Positions 6,126 to 15,363 of a DNA stretch of 64,000 nt are shown here, in pieces. The stretch is from Pedobacter faecalis (GTDB lineage: Bacteria > Bacteroidota > Bacteroidia > Sphingobacteriales > Sphingobacteriaceae). The stretch is taken from contig NZ_JARXOW010000001.1 of the NCBI RefSeq assembly GCF_030182585.1, positions 2,294,001 to 2,358,000 on the forward strand, read 5' to 3'. The notes under the pieces were generated by a model that was not told where the DNA came from, did no database searches, and worked only from the letters and a program-made list of their open reading frames with translations. The position numbers were made by a program, and so were the translations under genes. Positions within the stretch are counted from its first letter, which is position 1; each line of letters opens with the position of its first letter.

Positions 6126-8844
6126 GTGAGTGATCCCCTTTCAAATCTTCTTCGTAAAACTCATCGCCTATCGACTCGCAATGAAACAACCTCGAACGTT
6201 GCGCCTGCGGACGTTGGGTCTTGTTACCCTTATTTTTACTCTCCTTCATTTTCCCCATAAGCCTTTCCCGCTCCTCCAACTGTCGACGCCTCAACTGAGC
6301 ATCACGATCTATATCCCAGTACGCAGCACCATCTACAAAGGTCATCTCTGCCTTCGCATAAACCGACAGAGGATGGTCTGACCATACCACCAGGTCCGCA
6401 TCTTTCCCCGGTTTCAAACTCCCCACTCGGTCATCAATGTGCAGCATTCTGGCCGGATTCAGGGTAACAAACTTCAGCGCATCGATTTCACTGACTCCAC
6501 CATAAAGTACCGCCTTCCCGGCCTCCTGATTTAAGCGGCGCGCCATTTCGGCATCATCTGAATTGAACGCTGTTGTAATACCGACGTTGTGCATAATCTT
6601 GCCATTGTAAGGGATAGCTTCGGCAACTTCCATCTTATACGCCCACCAGTCTGAAAATGTAGAAGCATTGATTCCTCTCGCTTTCATTTTATCGGCCACC
6701 TTGTAACCCTCCAGAATATGCGTAAAAGTATTGATCCGGAAACCAAGACTATCAGCCACCTTCATGAGCATATTGATTTCAGACTGAACATAGGAATGAC
6801 AAGTGATAAAGCGCTTGTTGTCCAGAATTTCAACGATGGCATCAAGCTCGAGGTCGCGGCGTACGTTACTGCCCTTCTTCGTCATTGCCTCCTTGTACGC
6901 CTTTGCGCGCGTAAACTGATCTACAAAAACCTGCTCTACTCCCATACGCGTCACCGGAAACCGTGCACCCGTACCAAAATTGCTTTGCTTCACATTTTCA
7001 CCCAGGGCAAATTTGATAAAATGATCACCGTCTGTGTATTTTAGTTCTTCCGGCAGCTTCCCCCAGCGCAGTTTGATCAGCTGCGCCTGTCCACCCACCG
7101 GATTAGCCGAACCATGAAGTATATGAGAAGTTGTAACACCGCCAGCCAGCTGCCGGTAGATATTAATATCCTCGGAATTGATAATATCCGCGATGCGAAC
7201 TTCCGCAGAAGAAGCCTGGGATCCCTCGTTGATTCCGCCTGTCCCTGCAATATGCGAATGCTCGTCGATCAGCCCCGGAGTAATGTGCTTACCTGTGGCA
7301 TCAATAACCCGGGCCCCTGATGCGTTCAATCCTTTTCCTATCGCGCTTATCCGGCCGTTCTGAATAAGCACGTCAGCATTCTGTAAGACTCCTTCCTGCT
7401 CGTTTGTCCAGACTGTCGCGTTCCGGAGCAGCACATGCTCCATTGTTGGTACAGTGGTATTACCGAAGGCTGTAAAAGGATAAATCATCGGCTCCCTTGG
7501 ACGAATCATAGCGGCTGCCAGCGTTGCTGGAGCCACACTCGCCGAATCCTTTTTAGCCGAATCATCCGCAAACACAAGAATGTGTCGCTTACCCTGCACC
7601 CAGTTCTCCTGGATAACATTGGCTCTCGTGAACAAACTGTCCGAAGTAATGATAAAATTTGCCAGCTTTCCTTTATCCAGCGTACCCACCTTATCTGAAA
7701 CGCCAATCATCGCTGCAGGGATCTCGGTGAGCGCCAAAAGCGCCTGCTTTTTAGATAAACCGTGATCGATCGCAAGTAAAAGGTTCATCCAAAAATCTTT
7801 TATATCGTCTAATCCGTGCCCAGTTATAGCGAACTGGATCCCAGCCTTTTCCACAATACCAGGATTAGCCGGCGCCATCTCCCAGGCCTTCATCTGAGCG
7901 AGGGTGATATGTCTGCTTTCCAAGGTATCATCCACGTCATAGGCCTTAACAAAATTTAACGGCACGATCAAAGCTGACCCTGTAGCTTTCACGGCGTCAA
8001 TCCGCTGGTATTCGTCGCCGCTGGTTTTAATCAGGTAACTGCGGCCAAATTCTTTCGCTATTTTGTGGGCCCGCAATACATTTTGCCAACCGTCTGCTTC
8101 AAAGACCTGAGGCAACACCTGTTGTCTATTAAACTCCTGCAGAGAAATATTAAATTCCGAGGTCTGTTTACTGTACCACAAACCATCGTAATAGGTTTGT
8201 CGGAGCAGTGCTATGGATCCCATCAGCGAAGTAGGATAATCGTTCTGGGAGCTCCCCTTACTGAAAGAGAAATTGGCCGCTGCCCGATCCTTAAGTATGG
8301 TGATGTTCTCCTTGTCGTCAGAAAGGGTTACCACTGTCGACGTCCCACGCACAATACCATCACGGTTTACCGCATGTACCGTTCCAAATCCAATTTTACG
8401 CAAGTCAGCAGCCGCTCTATTATCGGCCGCAAAAAAGGTATGTGCATTTGTTTCCGGCCTTATTGCTTCGTTCCATGCGTAGGCACCCCGCTTGGTCGAC
8501 AAGAAAATGGATTGCCTGCCGGCACTAACGTTTCGCGCGGCGTCGGGCAGACCGTATCCGGTAAATGCATCGATTAATGAAGGATATATAAACCTCCCTT
8601 TCAGATCAATCACTACATATCCCTTTGGCACCGCTAAGTCAGATCCCACTGCTTGTATTGTCTGCCCTTTTATAAGCATAGTGCCATTTGTAATAGCCCT
8701 TGAGGCGCTTACAACAATATTGGCATTGGTAAAGGCATACAACCCAGGCCTGATATCATAAGAACCGTTTACCGGATAGGTTTGCTGAGCGCATAGATGC
8801 ATTGCAGACAATGCAAATGCCAGCAGAAATAGCGTTTTTTTCAT
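6118..8844 (-). CDS. Exported tandem amidohydrolase (908 aa), active site in C-terminal half
   Basis: This long protein has a signal peptide (cleavage likely after ...AMHLCA) and two amidohydrolase units. The N-terminal unit (about residues 25-430) lacks the HxH motif: the equivalent stretch reads IYPSLIDAFTGYG. The C-terminal unit (about 465-870) has TPGLIDEHSHIAG with H529 and H531, and ends with the usual LKPGKDADLVVWSDHPL segment, so it should be the catalytic half. A charged K/R/Q-rich tail follows. Substrate unknown; exported relatives act on peptides, N-acyl amino acids or ring amides. It is first in an operon with the 439-aa degenerate paralogue. Both resemble a Bacteroidota gene pair often annotated simply as amidohydrolase. 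Confidence 0.87.
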   Translation of the reverse strand: MKKTLFLLAFALSAMHLCAQQTYPVNGSYDIRPGLYAFTNANIVVSASRAITNGTMLIKGQTIQAVGSDLAVPKGYVVIDLKGRFIYPSLIDAFTGYGLPDAARNVSAGRQSIFLSTKRGAYAWNEAIRPETNAHTFFAADNRAAADLRKIGFGTVHAVNRDGIVRGTSTVVTLSDDKENITILKDRAAANFSFSKGSSQNDYPTSLMGSIALLRQTYYDGLWYSKQTSEFNISLQEFNRQQVLPQVFEADGWQNVLRAHKIAKEFGRSYLIKTSGDEYQRIDAVKATGSALIVPLNFVKAYDVDDTLESRHITLAQMKAWEMAPANPGIVEKAGIQFAITGHGLDDIKDFWMNLLLAIDHGLSKKQALLALTEIPAAMIGVSDKVGTLDKGKLANFIITSDSLFTRANVIQENWVQGKRHILVFADDSAKKDSASVAPATLAAAMIRPREPMIYPFTAFGNTTVPTMEHVLLRNATVWTNEQEGVLQNADVLIQNGRISAIGKGLNASGARVIDATGKHITPGLIDEHSHIAGTGGINEGSQASSAEVRIADIINSEDINIYRQLAGGVTTSHILHGSANPVGGQAQLIKLRWGKLPEELKYTDGDHFIKFALGENVKQSNFGTGARFPVTRMGVEQVFVDQFTRAKAYKEAMTKKGSNVRRDLELDAIVEILDNKRFITCHSYVQSEINMLMKVADSLGFRINTFTHILEGYKVADKMKARGINASTFSDWWAYKMEVAEAIPYNGKIMHNVGITTAFNSDDAEMARRLNQEAGKAVLYGGVSEIDALKFVTLNPARMLHIDDRVGSLKPGKDADLVVWSDHPLSVYAKAEMTFVDGAAYWDIDRDAQLRRRQLEERERLMGKMKESKNKGNKTQRPQAQRSRLFHCESIGDEFYEEDLKGDHSHE

Positions 8845-9104
8845 GAAATTCCTGTTAATGTTCTAAATCTATTAAAAATCCAGTGTAACAGGCGTAGAAA
8901 CTTTGCATTATCTCTTTGGAATTCAACAAACCTGTTGACCCTTATGTCAAAGAACTCCGAAAAAGCACTGGTCAGCACTTTTATCGGAGACAAAAATCAT
9001 CATTCAAAATGCAAAAGGATCAGTGCTGCACAGGAATGACACGGTATGACGTCCCTTTGTCATCACCTGTCAGAACAGCACATAAAAAACTCACCATAAA
9101 CGGC
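8845..9104. other. Intergenic region upstream of the amidohydrolase operon, with one hairpin
   Basis: This stretch between the amidohydrolase operon start and the tRNA-Ser terminator has no convincing gene. It contains an imperfect hairpin, CTCCGAAAAAG (8955-8965) against CTTTT-A-TCGGAG (8978-8989), without a T-run on either side. I could not find a clear TAnnTTTG box for the operon here. Confidence 0.5.
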
Positions 9105-9105
9105 A

Positions 9106-9128
9106 AAAGCCGTCTTATGGACGGCTTT
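9106..9128 (-). terminator. Terminator of tRNA-Ser
   Basis: A 9-bp perfect stem, AAAGCCGTC (9106-9114) with GACGGCTTT (9120-9128) and a 5-nt loop, lies 15 nt beyond the tRNA 3' end. Read on the minus strand it is followed by TTTTG. Confidence 0.75.
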
Positions 9129-9142
9129 CTTTTTCTGTTTTG

Positions 9143-9230
9143 CGGAGAGAGAGGGATTCGAACCCTCGATACCCTTTTGAGATATACACACTTTCCAGGC
9201 GTGCTCCTTCGACCACTCGGACACCTCTCC
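9143..9230 (-). tRNA. tRNA-Ser (anticodon GGA)
   Basis: An 88-nt class II tRNA. On the minus strand it begins GGAGAGGTGTCCGAGTGG, has the anticodon loop CTGGAAA with GGA, an ordinary long variable arm, the T-loop GGTTCGAATCC and discriminator G. CCA is not encoded. It serves as a normal-size class II comparison for the oversized tRNA-like pair at 4443-4752. Confidence 0.95.
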
Positions 9231-9242
9231 TTCTTTGCGACG

Positions 9243-9250
9243 CAAAAGTA
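9243..9250 (-). promoter_or_regulatory. -7 box TACTTTTG for tRNA-Ser
   Basis: On the minus strand TACTTTTG fits TAnnTTTG and ends 13 nt before the mature tRNA 5' end. No clear -33 element is seen. Confidence 0.45.
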
Positions 9251-9275
9251 GATTTTTTTTGGATAAATGCGAATA

Positions 9276-10706
9276 TTAATCGATAAGGGATACCTTGAGC
9301 ATATTCGTCCTGCCTTGGGCTTCCAATGGAATAGCGGCTGTATTAATAATCACGTCGCCTTTCTTAATAAGCTTTTTCGCCTTTAAAAGGTCATTAACGT
9401 CCTGAATGGTTTCGTCGGTACTCTCAAATTTATCATAATAGAATCCCTGGACACCCCATAACAGGCTAAGCGCATTCAAGAGGGAACGGTTGCTGGTAAA
9501 AATGTATGTAAATGCCTTTGGCCGGTGGCTCGAAATCTCGAACGCCGTATATCCGCTAACGGTCATGGAAACAATTCCCGCCGCCCCGGTTTGCTTAGAC
9601 AGCGTACAGGCAGAATCACAAACAGCATCGCTCAGGAAGCTTTCGGTTTTAGGCTTAAGGAACTTGTCAGGATGGAAAGGATAGTTATTCTGTTCAATGT
9701 TCTGTATAATTTTCTGCATTGTTTCAATAACGATCAGCGGAAATTCGCCTACTGATGTCTCGCCGCTCAGCATCACAGCATCCGCGCCATCCAATACCGA
9801 ATTTGCGACATCGTTAACCTCTGCGCGCGTAGGCCTCGGTGTCGTGATCATGCTTTCAAGCATCTGAGTAGCAACAATTACCGGTTTTGAAGCAGCACGG
9901 CATTTCTGCACAATCATCTTTTGTAGCAAAGGCACCTCTTCCATAGGCATCTCCACACCCAGATCGCCACGCGCCACCATAACACCATCTGCTTCCGCTA
10001 TGATCGCATCGATGTTTGCAATCGCCTCTGGCTTTTCGATCTTGGCAATTACCCTTGCATTTTTATTTTGTGCTTTGATAATGTCTTTCAGTTCCACAAT
10101 GTCTTCAGCATTTCTCACAAAAGACAAACCGATCCACTCCACATCGTTCTGGAGCACAAAATCCAGATTCTTACGGTCTTCGGGAGTTAGTGAAGGAATG
10201 GATACTTTCGTGTTCGGCAGGTTTACGCCTTTCCGCGAAGTCAGGATACCGCCGTGGACAACCTCGCAGACAACCTCATCTACATAATTTGTCTCAACGA
10301 CACGCATCTGCAGTTTCCCGTCATCCAGAAGAATGATCTCCCCCGCCTTTACATCTTTGGGAAATGCTTCATAAGTAATATATATACGTTCTTCATTACC
10401 GACACATTCCCTTGTTGTTATGACGGTTCTGGCGCCATTTATCAGATGGATACCCCCGTCTTTAACCATACCAATCCTGATCTTAGGACCCTGTAAATCA
10501 GCAAGTATACCAACGTTGTAATCATATTTCTCATTGATAGCCCGTATCGTGTCCAACACAACCTGGTGATCGGCCTGCGAACCATGGGAAAAGTTCAGAC
10601 GGCAAACGTCTAAGCCGGCATTGAACATACTATATAAAACTTCGGGTTTGGCTGATGCAGGGCCTAGTGTGGCTACGATCTTTGTTCTAGAATGAAAGGG
10701 TTTCAT
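9276..10706 (-). CDS. pyk: Pyruvate kinase
   Basis: This enzyme converts phosphoenolpyruvate and ADP to pyruvate and ATP in glycolysis. The 476 residues cover the A domain (start TKIVATLGPAS, then CRLNFSHG), the inserted B domain (about residues 70-165), the catalytic signature around VIAKIEKPEAIANID with its lysine, the MVARGDLGVEMP metal/phosphate loop, and the C-terminal allosteric domain. Type II-like length, no C-terminal PEP-utiliser extension. It has its own -7 box just upstream and follows the IPExxxVDY gene in the same direction, a neighbourhood common in Bacteroidota. Confidence 0.96.
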   Translation of the reverse strand: MKPFHSRTKIVATLGPASAKPEVLYSMFNAGLDVCRLNFSHGSQADHQVVLDTIRAINEKYDYNVGILADLQGPKIRIGMVKDGGIHLINGARTVITTRECVGNEERIYITYEAFPKDVKAGEIILLDDGKLQMRVVETNYVDEVVCEVVHGGILTSRKGVNLPNTKVSIPSLTPEDRKNLDFVLQNDVEWIGLSFVRNAEDIVELKDIIKAQNKNARVIAKIEKPEAIANIDAIIAEADGVMVARGDLGVEMPMEEVPLLQKMIVQKCRAASKPVIVATQMLESMITTPRPTRAEVNDVANSVLDGADAVMLSGETSVGEFPLIVIETMQKIIQNIEQNNYPFHPDKFLKPKTESFLSDAVCDSACTLSKQTGAAGIVSMTVSGYTAFEISSHRPKAFTYIFTSNRSLLNALSLLWGVQGFYYDKFESTDETIQDVNDLLKAKKLIKKGDVIINTAAIPLEAQGRTNMLKVSLID

Positions 10707-10744
10707 TTATCTTGGTTAATGTAATTCTGTTTGTTAAAGCAAAC

Positions 10745-10752
10745 CAAATATA
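10745..10752 (-). promoter_or_regulatory. -7 box TATATTTG for pyk
   Basis: On the minus strand TATATTTG fits TAnnTTTG, about 38 nt upstream of the pyk ATG and downstream of the IPExxxVDY stop codon, so pyk can be transcribed alone. Confidence 0.5.
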
Positions 10753-10782
10753 GTGTATTTCATACACGTTTTAAGATAAAAT

Positions 10783-11202
10783 TTACATAATCAGGTTTTG
10801 TTTAGACTTCAATCTTGCCGGCTCGATCTGTACAGCCACCTGAATATCAGCAAGTTTATTGAGTCCGCTAATGATGTAATTAAGGTCTTCCTGGTCTATA
10901 AACTGATGGATGACCATGAAGAAATCTACTTTATTCATTTCAGGAATCAGAAAGCCTTCAGAATTCCTGTTGCTGACAATATAGAATTCCGTTTCTCCCT
11001 CTTCCGCTACATGATAATATTTTGAAAAAAGCACAGGAGGCTCGTCGATGTTGAAGAAAACCTCATGATCGGCTACCTTTTCAAAATTGAGGGACAGGGA
11101 TGTATTGAGTTTGTGACAAAACATATAGTCCTTCATTGGTGCTGTAATAGCAACCAGGATAAAGTCAAGATCAAGTGATAATTTTAAGTAGGTTTTGTTC
11201 AA
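10783..11202 (-). CDS. IPExxxVDY family protein
   Basis: A 139-residue cytoplasmic protein of a family found in Bacteroidota and named for its motif, seen here as IPEMNKVDF near residue 86 (Phe in place of Tyr). No catalytic motif, signal peptide or membrane segment is visible. Function is unknown. It lies between pyk and the divergent acpP-fabF-rnc genes, an association typical of the family. Confidence 0.8.
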   Translation of the reverse strand: MNKTYLKLSLDLDFILVAITAPMKDYMFCHKLNTSLSLNFEKVADHEVFFNIDEPPVLFSKYYHVAEEGETEFYIVSNRNSEGFLIPEMNKVDFFMVIHQFIDQEDLNYIISGLNKLADIQVAVQIEPARLKSKQNLIM

Positions 11203-11363
11203 AATCTGTCGCCTTTAGGCGATTGCGAAATTATAAAACTATTTTTTTACTTTCATGTTCAGATAAAAAACATTAACATTGGTTGAGAAATAAAAACATT
11301 TGAAATGTGTTAGAATTTATTTTTCTTTGCACTGAATTATTTAACCATTAAATTATAAAGATT

Positions 11364-11600
11364 ATGTCTGATATTGCTTCAAGAGTTAAGGCTATTATCG
11401 TTGAAAAATTAGGTGTGGATGAGAGCGAGGTTACCCCGGAAGCTTCTTTCACAAACGACTTGGGTGCTGATTCTTTGGATACAGTAGAACTGATTATGGA
11501 GTTTGAAAAAGAATTCAATGTAGCAATCCCTGATGATCAGGCTGAGACCATTGGTACAGTTGGTCAAGCAATCGCTTACTTGGAAAAAAACGTTAAGTAA
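11364..11600 (+). CDS. acpP: Acyl carrier protein
   Basis: A 78-residue acidic protein with the phosphopantetheine attachment motif [13 protein letters not shown] (Ser near residue 38). It carries acyl chains during type II fatty acid synthesis. It is the first gene of acpP-fabF-rnc, 28 bp before fabF. No consensus -7 box is evident in the AT-rich 160-bp divergent region; TTTCTTTG at 11332-11339 is a one-mismatch candidate. Confidence 0.97.
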   Translation: MSDIASRVKAIIVEKLGVDESEVTPEASFTNDLGADSLDTVELIMEFEKEFNVAIPDDQAETIGTVGQAIAYLEKNVK

Positions 11601-11628
11601 AAATACGGTCTCCGTATAATCCGTATAA

Positions 11629-12882
11629 ATGGAATTAAAAAGAGTAGTAGTTACAGGGTTAGGTGCGCTCACTCCAATAGGCAATACTGTTCCTGATTTT
11701 TGGGAAGGATTGATTAACGGTGTGAGCGGCGCCGCGCCTATTACGAGTTTTGATACAGAAAAATTCAAAACCAAATTCGCCTGTGAACTGAAAAATTTCA
11801 GGGCTGAAGATTTTCTGGACAGAAAAGAAGCACGTAAGCTGGATCCGTTTGTTCAGTATGCACTTGTGTCTACGGATGAGGCCGTCAAAGACAGTGGCCT
11901 TGACTTTTCGGCAGTTGACACCAACCGAGCAGGAGTAATCTGGGGAGCTGGGATCGGCGGATTGAAAACTTTTCTGGATGAGGTAAGTAACTTTGCAAAA
12001 GGCGATGGCACACCACGCTACAACCCGTTTTTTATTCCTAAGATGATCGTTGATATTGCCGCCGGGCATATCTCGATCAAATATGGCCTTCGCGGGCCAA
12101 ATTTTTGCACGGTGTCCGCCTGTGCATCATCAACCAATGCAATGATCGACGCATTCAATTATATTCGTCTTGGTGTCGCAGACCTGATCATTTCGGGTGG
12201 TTCTGAAGCGATTATAAACGAAGCTGGTATCGGCGGTTTCAATGCTATGCATGCGCTTTCGACCAGAAACGACGATCCGACTACTGCTTCGCGTCCTTTT
12301 GATAAAGACCGGGATGGCTTTGTAGCAGGTGAAGGTGCCGGCACAATCATACTTGAAGAGCTTGAGCATGCAAAAAAACGCGGGGCTAAAATTTATGCTG
12401 AACTTGTCGGTGGCGGCATGAGCGCGGACGCAAATCACATCACAGCCCCCCACCCTGAAGGCCTCGGCGCCAGAATGGTTATGTCAAATGCATTAAAAGA
12501 CGCTGGTCTTTCCGTAACGGACATTGACTACATCAATGTACACGGCACCTCCACCCCGTTAGGCGACATATCCGAAAGCACAGCAATTGTTGATCTTTTT
12601 GGTGAAAATGCTTACAAACTGAACATAAGTTCGACCAAATCAATGACAGGCCACCTACTTGGGGCGGCTGGCGCTGTGGAAGCGATTGCCTCTATTCTGG
12701 CGGTTAAAAATGATGTTGTTCCTCCTACAATTAATCATTTCACTGATGATCCGGACTTTGACCCTAAATTGAATTTCACATTTAATAAGGCTCAGAACAG
12801 ACCTATCCGTGCTGCATTAAGCAATACCTTTGGTTTTGGCGGTCATAACGCATCCGTGATTTTCAAAAAATACGAAGAGTAA
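11629..12882 (+). CDS. fabF: 3-oxoacyl-[acyl-carrier-protein] synthase II
   Basis: This condensing enzyme elongates acyl-ACP with malonyl-ACP. The 417 residues match the family. The Cys-His-His triad is visible: Cys in VSACASSTNA, His in NVHGTSTPLGD and His in KSMTGHLLGAAG, and the C-terminal GFGGHN loop is intact. It lies directly after acpP and 18 bp before rnc, the usual cluster. FabB is a less likely name given length and context. Confidence 0.96.
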   Translation: MELKRVVVTGLGALTPIGNTVPDFWEGLINGVSGAAPITSFDTEKFKTKFACELKNFRAEDFLDRKEARKLDPFVQYALVSTDEAVKDSGLDFSAVDTNRAGVIWGAGIGGLKTFLDEVSNFAKGDGTPRYNPFFIPKMIVDIAAGHISIKYGLRGPNFCTVSACASSTNAMIDAFNYIRLGVADLIISGGSEAIINEAGIGGFNAMHALSTRNDDPTTASRPFDKDRDGFVAGEGAGTIILEELEHAKKRGAKIYAELVGGGMSADANHITAPHPEGLGARMVMSNALKDAGLSVTDIDYINVHGTSTPLGDISESTAIVDLFGENAYKLNISSTKSMTGHLLGAAGAVEAIASILAVKNDVVPPTINHFTDDPDFDPKLNFTFNKAQNRPIRAALSNTFGFGGHNASVIFKKYEE

Positions 12883-12900
12883 GAGCCATTCCAGCATTTA

Positions 12901-13629
12901 ATGCCATTATTTGACCTATATAAGTTATATCTATCATCAGATAAAGACTTTATAAGAAAGTTAAACAATATTTTGGGGTTTGTGCCTCGAAATACTGTCT
13001 TATACAAAATGGCATTCCGACACCGTTCCGTGGCTAAGGTCCTCAAAAACGGAACCCGGAGCAGCAATGAACGGCTGGAGTTTCTAGGCGACGCAATATT
13101 AGGCTCTGTCGTAGCAGAACTCCTCTTTAAAAGTTACCCTTACAAGGAAGAAGGTTTTTTAACTGAAATGCGGTCCAAGATTGTAAACAGAAACAATCTG
13201 AACCGGCTTGCCAAAAAAATGGGTTTCGACCAGTTGATCGTATTTGACCAAAGAACCGTAAACATGCAAACCAAGCATCATTCTATGCTAGGTGACGCAT
13301 TCGAAGCATTGATCGGGGCTATCTATCTGGACCGGGGATATAATTTCACCAAAGAATTCTTACTAAAACGAATTGTCAAGCCATACATTGATATCCATAC
13401 GCTGGAGCTAACTGAAACCAACTTCAAAAGCAAACTTATAGAGTGGTGTCAGCGCCATGGAAAGGATATCTCGTTCGATATGATTCAGAATGAAGAAGGA
13501 GAAAGTGCTAAGCTCTTTACTGTACAGGCGGTGATAGACGGCGAAAGCTGCGGCATTGGCAGGGATTACAATAAGAAGAACGCCGAAAAACTAGCCGCTG
13601 AAAAGGCCTGCGAACTGTTATCTATTTAA
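12901..13629 (+). CDS. rnc: Ribonuclease III
   Basis: This double-strand-specific endoribonuclease processes rRNA and structured RNAs. The 242 residues contain the RNase III domain with signature RLEFLGDAILGSV and the second acidic cluster GDAFEALIGAIYLDRG, both with Mg-binding residues, then a C-terminal dsRNA-binding domain (about residues 165-240, ending KKNAEKLAAEKACELL). It is third in acpP-fabF-rnc. Its last 12 bp overlap the convergent gene at 13618. Confidence 0.96.
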   Translation: MPLFDLYKLYLSSDKDFIRKLNNILGFVPRNTVLYKMAFRHRSVAKVLKNGTRSSNERLEFLGDAILGSVVAELLFKSYPYKEEGFLTEMRSKIVNRNNLNRLAKKMGFDQLIVFDQRTVNMQTKHHSMLGDAFEALIGAIYLDRGYNFTKEFLLKRIVKPYIDIHTLELTETNFKSKLIEWCQRHGKDISFDMIQNEEGESAKLFTVQAVIDGESCGIGRDYNKKNAEKLAAEKACELLSI

Positions 13630-14394
13630 TCTTATTGACGTATCAGGCTTGAGTCGGGGCAAGCTGTCTAACTTGGTAGGCGAATCAAGATATTGTTTGC
13701 TTGAGTCTTTAATATACTTAATTGCATCATACATTGTCCAGCTTTTGGCGCGCTCATAACTTGGTCTGTAGAAAAACATATACTGCTCCAGATCTTTGCC
13801 GCGCAAAGTAGTGTTCGACTGAATGATCGACTCATTAAACAGTCCGTCGACATGCGTTTCCTCCATTTCATTGGTGTAATAACGACCAAATCTCCGGGCA
13901 TTTTTCGGCGTCTTTCCCAGCAGTTCATATATAGCCGTAAGCGGGGTAAACAAAAACGAGAGTGCCGGCGGTTTCCCCTCATAAAAAGAACCATTGCGCT
14001 TGTGGTCACGCTTTACATCCTCCAATTCGCTTTTCCTCGACTGCCCCACAATAGTTACCTCCTTCAGCATCTGGTTGCGACTAAGGTTAATGATCATATC
14101 CGTTTTATCACTGTTAACCGCGGCCGTGAAGTCCGTAAAGCCTGATTTGATAACCAGCAGGGTGTCGCCTGCCACCGCCTTAATCTGGAAAAGCCCAAGT
14201 GCGTCGCTTGAAACAGTCGCCCGGGTCCTTTGGTTAACAATCTGCGCGCCTGAAACGCGGCCCTGGCTCTCCTGGTCCTTTATAACACCTTTAAGCACAA
14301 AGGCTTCCTGTGCCAGCGCGGAAACGGCCGTCATCATGAAAAGGGCTACACTCACCAGACCGGAAATACGAAAGGGCATCTTCATCGTGAACAC
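13618..14394 (-). CDS. Exported protein with carboxypeptidase-like regulatory (CarboxypepD_reg-like) domain
   Basis: A 258-residue protein with an N-terminal signal peptide (ending ...SALAQ) and a beta-sandwich domain at about 30-110 (LKGVIKDQESQGRVSGAQIVN, ...LLVIKSGF, ...EVTIVG), the same module that begins SusC/TonB-dependent receptors. The remainder is unrecognised and charged, with an FLFTPLTAIYELLGKTPKNARR stretch seen in related short Bacteroidota proteins. Several in-frame ATGs (M1, M4, M6) are possible starts. Likely envelope-associated; function unknown. The convergent overlap with rnc is 12 bp. Confidence 0.75.
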   Translation of the reverse strand: MFTMKMPFRISGLVSVALFMMTAVSALAQEAFVLKGVIKDQESQGRVSGAQIVNQRTRATVSSDALGLFQIKAVAGDTLLVIKSGFTDFTAAVNSDKTDMIINLSRNQMLKEVTIVGQSRKSELEDVKRDHKRNGSFYEGKPPALSFLFTPLTAIYELLGKTPKNARRFGRYYTNEMEETHVDGLFNESIIQSNTTLRGKDLEQYMFFYRPSYERAKSWTMYDAIKYIKDSSKQYLDSPTKLDSLPRLKPDTSIRLNR

Positions 14395-14487
14395 AAAAAA
14401 TCAGGTAAACATACCCATTGTTTCCCAAATCCTTTAGTTAAAAAAAGTTAAATACGATGGAAAGATCAATAAATGATATCTTTGCAC

Positions 14488-15363
14488 ATGATAAAATCAA
14501 TGACTGGATATGGCCTGGCCACTACAGATTATAATAACGTAAGATTTATAGTCGAAATCAAGTCGCTAAACAGTAAGTTCCTGGAACTTAACCTCAAACT
14601 TCCGAGAGCTTTTTCAGACAAGGAGCTGATGCTGCGCAATTTATGTAGCAAAGATATCGAACGCGGCAAATCAAGTGTAACCATTACGATCGAACGCAGC
14701 GATGAAGCGCTTAAGGGAGCCGTGATAAATACCGTTCTCCTAACTCGCTATTATCAGCAACTGGAGAAACTCAACGCCGAACTAGGCGCAAACTCGGGCA
14801 ATCTCTTTCAGACTGCACTGAATATGCCGGAGGTCATCAGCTACACCGAGGAGGACGCTGATGAGGGAGAGTGGGATATGCTACACGATACCTTTCTAAA
14901 ATCGCTCGAACGCTTTCAGGAATTCAGAAAGACAGAAGGGCAGGTCCTCAAAGCAGATCTTGAACTCCGGATAAGGAACATTCTGCAGTTGTTCAGCCAG
15001 GTCGAAACGATTGAGCCGCTTAGAATCCCAAATATCAAATCGAGGCTCATGCAATATCTGGATGAACAGGTAGGTAAAGCTGGTGTCGACCAGAACAGGC
15101 TTGAACAGGAGCTGATCTATTACATTGATAAACTTGACATTACAGAAGAAAAGATCCGGCTGAAAAGTCACTGTGATTATTTTATCGAAACACTGAAGGC
15201 CCGGGATGCTAATGGAAAAAAGCTTGGCTTTATCTCACAGGAGATCGGCAGGGAAATTAATACCATGGGCGCCAAGGCAAACGATGCGCAAATTCAGCAA
15301 CTGGTTGTAGGAATGAAAGAGGAACTCGAAAAGATTAAGGAGCAATTATTGAACGTACTGTGA
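14488..15363 (+). CDS. YicC/YloC family endoribonuclease
   Basis: This protein belongs to the YicC family, whose members cleave RNA and help control small-RNA turnover in Escherichia coli. I chose ATG 14488 because the family begins MxxSMTGYG; an ATG at 14473 in frame lies before the -7 box and cannot be the start of a transcript from it. That box, TATCTTTG (14477-14484), ends only 3 nt before the ATG, so the mRNA may be leaderless. The C-terminus shows the family EIGREINTMGAKANDAQIQ signature. Length 291. It overlaps gmk (TGATG), and yicC-gmk-nadD form an operon. Confidence 0.92.
   Translation: MIKSMTGYGLATTDYNNVRFIVEIKSLNSKFLELNLKLPRAFSDKELMLRNLCSKDIERGKSSVTITIERSDEALKGAVINTVLLTRYYQQLEKLNAELGANSGNLFQTALNMPEVISYTEEDADEGEWDMLHDTFLKSLERFQEFRKTEGQVLKADLELRIRNILQLFSQVETIEPLRIPNIKSRLMQYLDEQVGKAGVDQNRLEQELIYYIDKLDITEEKIRLKSHCDYFIETLKARDANGKKLGFISQEIGREINTMGAKANDAQIQQLVVGMKEELEKIKEQLLNVL

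Noticed and set aside
8916..9251. 111-aa plus-strand ORF across the tRNA-Ser region
   Set aside because: Its C-terminal half is the antisense translation of tRNA-Ser (RGIRTLDTLLRYTHFPGVLLRPLGH pattern in part), a well-known spurious product.
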